Shown here: piece after piece, positions 1 through 7,754 of the stretch
Numbering within the stretch: the stretch's first letter is position 1
Layout of the letters: each line of letters begins with the position of its first letter
Notes under the pieces: model-generated
The model's input: only the letters and a program-made list of their open reading frames with translations
Databases searched by the model: none
Told to the model about the DNA's origin: nothing
Assembly (NCBI GenBank): GCA_903937225.1
Contig: CAIZYO010000208.1
Span: forward strand, 1 to 7,754
Length of the DNA stretch: 7,754 nt
From: an uncultured Chloroflexota bacterium
GTDB lineage: Bacteria; Chloroflexota; Limnocylindria; Limnocylindrales; Limnocylindraceae
Direction of reading: 5' to 3'
Position numbers and translations under genes: made by a program

Positions 1-4419
<4,419 letters not shown>

Positions 4420-4434
4420 CGAGCCGATCGGCCG

Positions 4435-4465
4435 CTGAGCACGGTGCTTTGACACCCTGAGCACG
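4435..4465 (+). repeat. 9-bp direct repeat CTGAGCACG flanking the -35 box
   Basis: CTGAGCACG occurs at 4435-4443 and again at 4457-4465. The start-to-start distance is 22 bp, about two helical turns, so both copies would face the same side of the DNA. The TTGACA box sits between them. The second copy occupies most of the promoter spacer. This could be an operator for an unknown regulator, but a 9-bp repeat in a G+C-rich 138-bp gap can also arise by chance. Confidence 0.4.
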
Positions 4466-4478
4466 AGGCTGCTACGCT
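4449..4478 (+). promoter_or_regulatory. Probable sigma-70-type promoter of the str operon (rpsL-rpsG-fusA-tuf)
   Basis: A perfect TTGACA -35 box lies at 4449-4454. After an 18-bp spacer comes TACGCT at 4473-4478, which keeps the TAnnnT positions that matter most. It is preceded by TG at 4470-4471, giving an extended -10 (TGnTAnnnT). The predicted transcription start is around 4484-4486, leaving a leader of about 73 nt before the rpsL start codon. The site lies in the only substantial gap of the cluster, where an internal str promoter is expected. It would add transcripts of the four translation genes to any read-through from rpoBC. The match is by eye; no transcript evidence is available. Confidence 0.7.
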
Positions 4479-4489
4479 CCACCGTCCGT

Positions 4490-4516
4490 GCCACTGTGGC
4501 TCTGCCACCAGGGGCA
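4490..4516 (+). other. Competing short hairpins in the rpsL leader
   Basis: GTGGC at 4496-4500 can pair with GCCAC at 4504-4508 across a 3-nt loop. A bulged C then allows CT (4494-4495) to pair with AG (4510-4511). The same GTGGC is also complementary to GCCAC at 4490-4494, directly upstream, and TGCC at 4503-4506 can pair with GGCA at 4513-4516. These pairings exclude one another. They would lie in the 5' leader of the rpsL transcript if the promoter at 4449-4478 is real. No match to a known riboswitch or ribosomal-protein leader is recognised. Confidence 0.3.
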
Positions 4517-4539
4517 ATCAGCAGGAAGCCAGAAGAGAT

Positions 4540-4545
4540 AAGGAG
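4540..4545 (+). promoter_or_regulatory. Shine-Dalgarno of rpsL
   Basis: AAGGAG at 4540-4545 lies 12 nt before the GTG at 4558. The spacing is longer than the usual 5-9 nt, but no better site lies nearer. It supports initiation at this GTG, which also yields the conserved N-terminus [11 protein letters not shown]. Confidence 0.65.
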
Positions 4546-4557
4546 CGCGCGCGAACT

Positions 4558-4986
4558 GTGCCTACGATCAATCAGCTCGTTCGAAAGGGACGCAAGGCCA
4601 AGGTCAGCAAGGTCAAGGCGTCCGCGTTCCGAAAGAACTGGAACGGCATTAAGCAGCGACAAGAGGTCGCTGAGGGCGCCCCTATGAAGCGTGGCGTCTG
4701 CCTGATTGTGCGCACCATGACCCCGAAGAAGCCGAACTCCGCGCTGCGAAAGATTGCGCGCGTGAAATTGACGAACCAGATGGAAGTCACCGCCTACATT
4801 CCTGGCATCGGCCACAACCTTCAGGAGCACAGCGTGGTGCTTGTCCGCGGTGGACGCGTGAAGGACCTTCCGTCGGTGAAGTATCACATCGTGCGTGGCG
4901 CGCTTGATGCGTCGGGCGTGAAGGATCGCATGCAGAGTCGCTCGAAGTACGGCGCAAAGTCCGCCGTTGAAGCGAAGAAGAAGTAA
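4558..4986 (+). CDS. rpsL: 30S ribosomal protein S12
   Basis: S12 sits at the decoding centre of the small subunit, where it helps monitor codon-anticodon pairing; it is the classic streptomycin-resistance locus. It has 142 residues, against about 124 in E. coli and Mycobacterium. GTG is the start because it gives the standard [13 protein letters not shown]-terminus. An insertion of about 14 residues lies within 13-43, before KRGVC (44-48), as in Firmicutes/Chloroflexota-type S12. The decoding loop [11 protein letters not shown] (55-65) is intact. The second loop reads [13 protein letters not shown] (98-110): the Asp that RimO methylthiolates in E. coli is kept (Asp103), but the usual Gly after LP is Ser106 and the usual Arg is Lys108. 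The usual Thr-Arg after RGVC is Leu-Ile (49-50). The Lys-rich C-terminal tail is typical. It is the first gene of the str group and is followed by rpsG after 3 bp. Confidence 0.97.
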   Translation: MPTINQLVRKGRKAKVSKVKASAFRKNWNGIKQRQEVAEGAPMKRGVCLIVRTMTPKKPNSALRKIARVKLTNQMEVTAYIPGIGHNLQEHSVVLVRGGRVKDLPSVKYHIVRGALDASGVKDRMQSRSKYGAKSAVEAKKK

Positions 4987-4989
4987 GCG

Positions 4990-5457
4990 ATGCCACGTCG
5001 TACAACGGTCCCACGAAAGCTCAAGTACGAAGTTGTACCGGCGAATAAGACGATCGACCGCTTCGTTGTGAAGGTCATGTTGAGCGGCAAGCGCGGCTTG
5101 GCCGAGCGCATCCTCCGCGAGACGCTTGAGCGCATCGAGACGCAGGCGAACAAGCCGGGCCTTGAGGTTCTTGACCTTGCGCTTCGGAATGCAACTCCAC
5201 TGATTGAAGTGAAGCCCCGCCGTGTTGGTGGCGCCACGTACCAAGTGCCAGTTGAGATTCGCGGCGAGCGCCGCCTCAGCCTCGGTGTGCGCTGGCTCGT
5301 CCAGGCGGCACGCAAGCGTTCAGGGAAGAGCATGGTCGACAAGCTCGCCGCTGAATTCATGGATGCATCCAACAATCTTGGTGCCGCAGTGAAGCGCCGC
5401 GAAGAGACCCACAAGATGGCGGAGGCGAACAAGGCCTTCAGCCACTTCAGGTTCTAG
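4990..5457 (+). CDS. rpsG: 30S ribosomal protein S7
   Basis: S7 is a primary 16S rRNA binder that nucleates assembly of the 30S head and lines the E site. Its 155 residues match the usual short bacterial form (about 156). The N-terminus [10 protein letters not shown] is basic, as usual, and the family block [19 protein letters not shown] is present at about 74-92. The C-terminal block [16 protein letters not shown] is intact, and the protein ends SHFRF where many homologues end AHYRW. The ATG at 4990 is 3 bp after the rpsL TAA. The bases upstream (GAAGAAGAAGTAAGCG) hold no strong Shine-Dalgarno, so translation probably depends on ribosomes finishing rpsL. The long rpsL-rpsG spacer that S7 binds for feedback in E. 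coli is absent. Confidence 0.97.
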   Translation: MPRRTTVPRKLKYEVVPANKTIDRFVVKVMLSGKRGLAERILRETLERIETQANKPGLEVLDLALRNATPLIEVKPRRVGGATYQVPVEIRGERRLSLGVRWLVQAARKRSGKSMVDKLAAEFMDASNNLGAAVKRREETHKMAEANKAFSHFRF

Positions 5458-5461
5458 GAGG
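5457..5461 (+). promoter_or_regulatory. Shine-Dalgarno of fusA overlapping the rpsG stop codon
   Basis: The bases TAGGAGG (5455-5461) contain both the rpsG TAG and a perfect GGAGG core, 8 nt before the fusA ATG at 5470. A ribosome ending rpsG would sit on the fusA initiation site, so the two genes are probably translationally coupled. Confidence 0.85.
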
Positions 5462-5469
5462 CAGCTGAG

Positions 5470-7560
<2,091 letters not shown>

Positions 7561-7607
7561 CGGCGTCGCCCTGTCGGTTGGTTGTAGAAAAGCAGTAGAG
7601 AAGAAGG

Positions 7608-7613
7608 AAGGAG
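7608..7613 (+). promoter_or_regulatory. Shine-Dalgarno of tuf
   Basis: AAGGAG at 7608-7613, inside a purine-rich run from about 7586, lies 6 nt before the ATG at 7620. It fixes the start and gives the standard EF-Tu N-terminus. The fusA-tuf gap is 59 bp, with no terminator and no clear promoter visible. Confidence 0.8.
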
Positions 7614-7619
7614 TTCGAG

Positions 7620-7754
7620 ATGGCAAAGGGGAAGTTTGAGCGGTCGAAGCCGCACGTCAACATCGGTACGATCGGGCACATCGACCACGGCAAGACGAGC
7701 CTGACCGCCGCGATCTCGAAGTACCTCGCCTTGAAGGGGAGCGCGGAGTATCGC
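7620..7754 (+). CDS. tuf: Translation elongation factor Tu, N-terminal part (3' end cut by window)
   Basis: EF-Tu is the GTPase that carries aminoacyl-tRNA to the ribosomal A site. Only the first 45 codons are in the window. They begin [19 protein letters not shown], the typical EF-Tu start, and include the P-loop GHIDHGKT (19-26), with Lys25 and the Mg-coordinating Thr26. The next residue is Ser27 where most EF-Tu proteins have Thr. [13 protein letters not shown] then follows, matching helix A of the family. The gene is last in the visible str group, and its length, completeness and copy number cannot be judged. The N-terminal [16 protein letters not shown] pattern separates it from EF-G, IF2 and SelB. 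Confidence 0.95.
   Translation, partial: MAKGKFERSKPHVNIGTIGHIDHGKTSLTAAISKYLALKGSAEYR

Noticed and set aside
4423..4432. Perfect 10-bp palindrome GCCGATCGGC just after the rpoC stop codon
   Set aside because: Self-complementary 10-mers of this composition are common in G+C-rich DNA, there is no loop for an RNA hairpin, and nothing links it to the promoter further downstream.
4438..4450. Possible rpoC terminator: AGCA-CGG-TGCT followed by TTT
   Set aside because: The stem is only 4 bp with a 3-nt loop and three T residues. It is too weak for an intrinsic terminator, and the T residues form part of the TTGACA box.
5440..5457. S7 ends FSHFRF rather than AHYRW
   Set aside because: The Trp-to-Phe and Tyr-to-Phe changes are conservative and the frame and stop are clear. 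This looks like normal drift, not a frameshift.
7561..7607. Possible separate promoter for tuf in the fusA-tuf gap (TTGGTTGTAGAAAAG area)
   Set aside because: No -35/-10 pair with reasonable spacing and match could be found. The gap is short, and read-through from the upstream promoter is sufficient.
7674..7700. Ser instead of Thr after the EF-Tu P-loop (GHIDHGKTS)
   Set aside because: The Mg-coordinating Thr26 is kept and Ser is a conservative change at the next position, so there is no reason to expect altered function.

Overview
The window is an ordinary but informative piece of a bacterial core chromosome: the 3' end of the RNA polymerase operon followed by the str (translation) operon, all on the + strand. 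The order is rpoC (5' end cut off by the window), rpsL (S12), rpsG (S7), fusA (EF-G) and tuf (EF-Tu, 3' end cut off). There are no mobile elements, RNA genes, CRISPR arrays or cargo genes, and I found no hidden undescribed system.

Lineage. Base composition is moderately high G+C, with AAG strongly preferred for Lys. RpoC lacks the large trigger-loop insertion found in E. coli and other proteobacteria, and instead carries a very long charged, coiled-coil-like insertion near its N-terminus. Its core sequence resembles Gram-positive, actinobacterial and Chloroflexi-type proteins. S12 has a roughly 14-residue insertion before the KRGVC motif. As I recall the family, S12 of Firmicutes and Chloroflexota has this insertion, while E. 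coli and Mycobacterium S12 do not. Together with the G+C content this points to Chloroflexota, possibly a freshwater Limnocylindria-like lineage. That is an inference from remembered sequences, not from a search.

Layout. Positions 1-4419 are rpoC, lacking only an estimated 25-35 N-terminal codons. Positions 4420-4557 are the only sizeable gap (138 bp). It holds a convincing sigma-70-type promoter (TTGACA, 18 bp, TGCTACGCT), a 9-bp direct repeat flanking the -35 box, a short leader with competing small hairpins, and the rpsL Shine-Dalgarno. rpsL starts at a GTG at 4558. rpsG follows after 3 bp with no good Shine-Dalgarno of its own. fusA follows after 12 bp with a TAGGAGG that merges the rpsG stop with the fusA Shine-Dalgarno. 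tuf follows after 59 bp with its own good Shine-Dalgarno.

How they work together. RpoC is the catalytic beta' subunit that makes RNA. S12 and S7 are 30S proteins at the decoding centre and the head/E-site. EF-Tu delivers aminoacyl-tRNA and EF-G translocates the ribosome. Transcription probably reads through from rpoBC, and the promoter at about 4449-4478 would add extra output for the translation genes. The points most worth a second look are the RpoC insertion and tail, substitutions in the otherwise near-invariant S12 KDLPGVR loop, and the architecture of the rpoC-rpsL gap.
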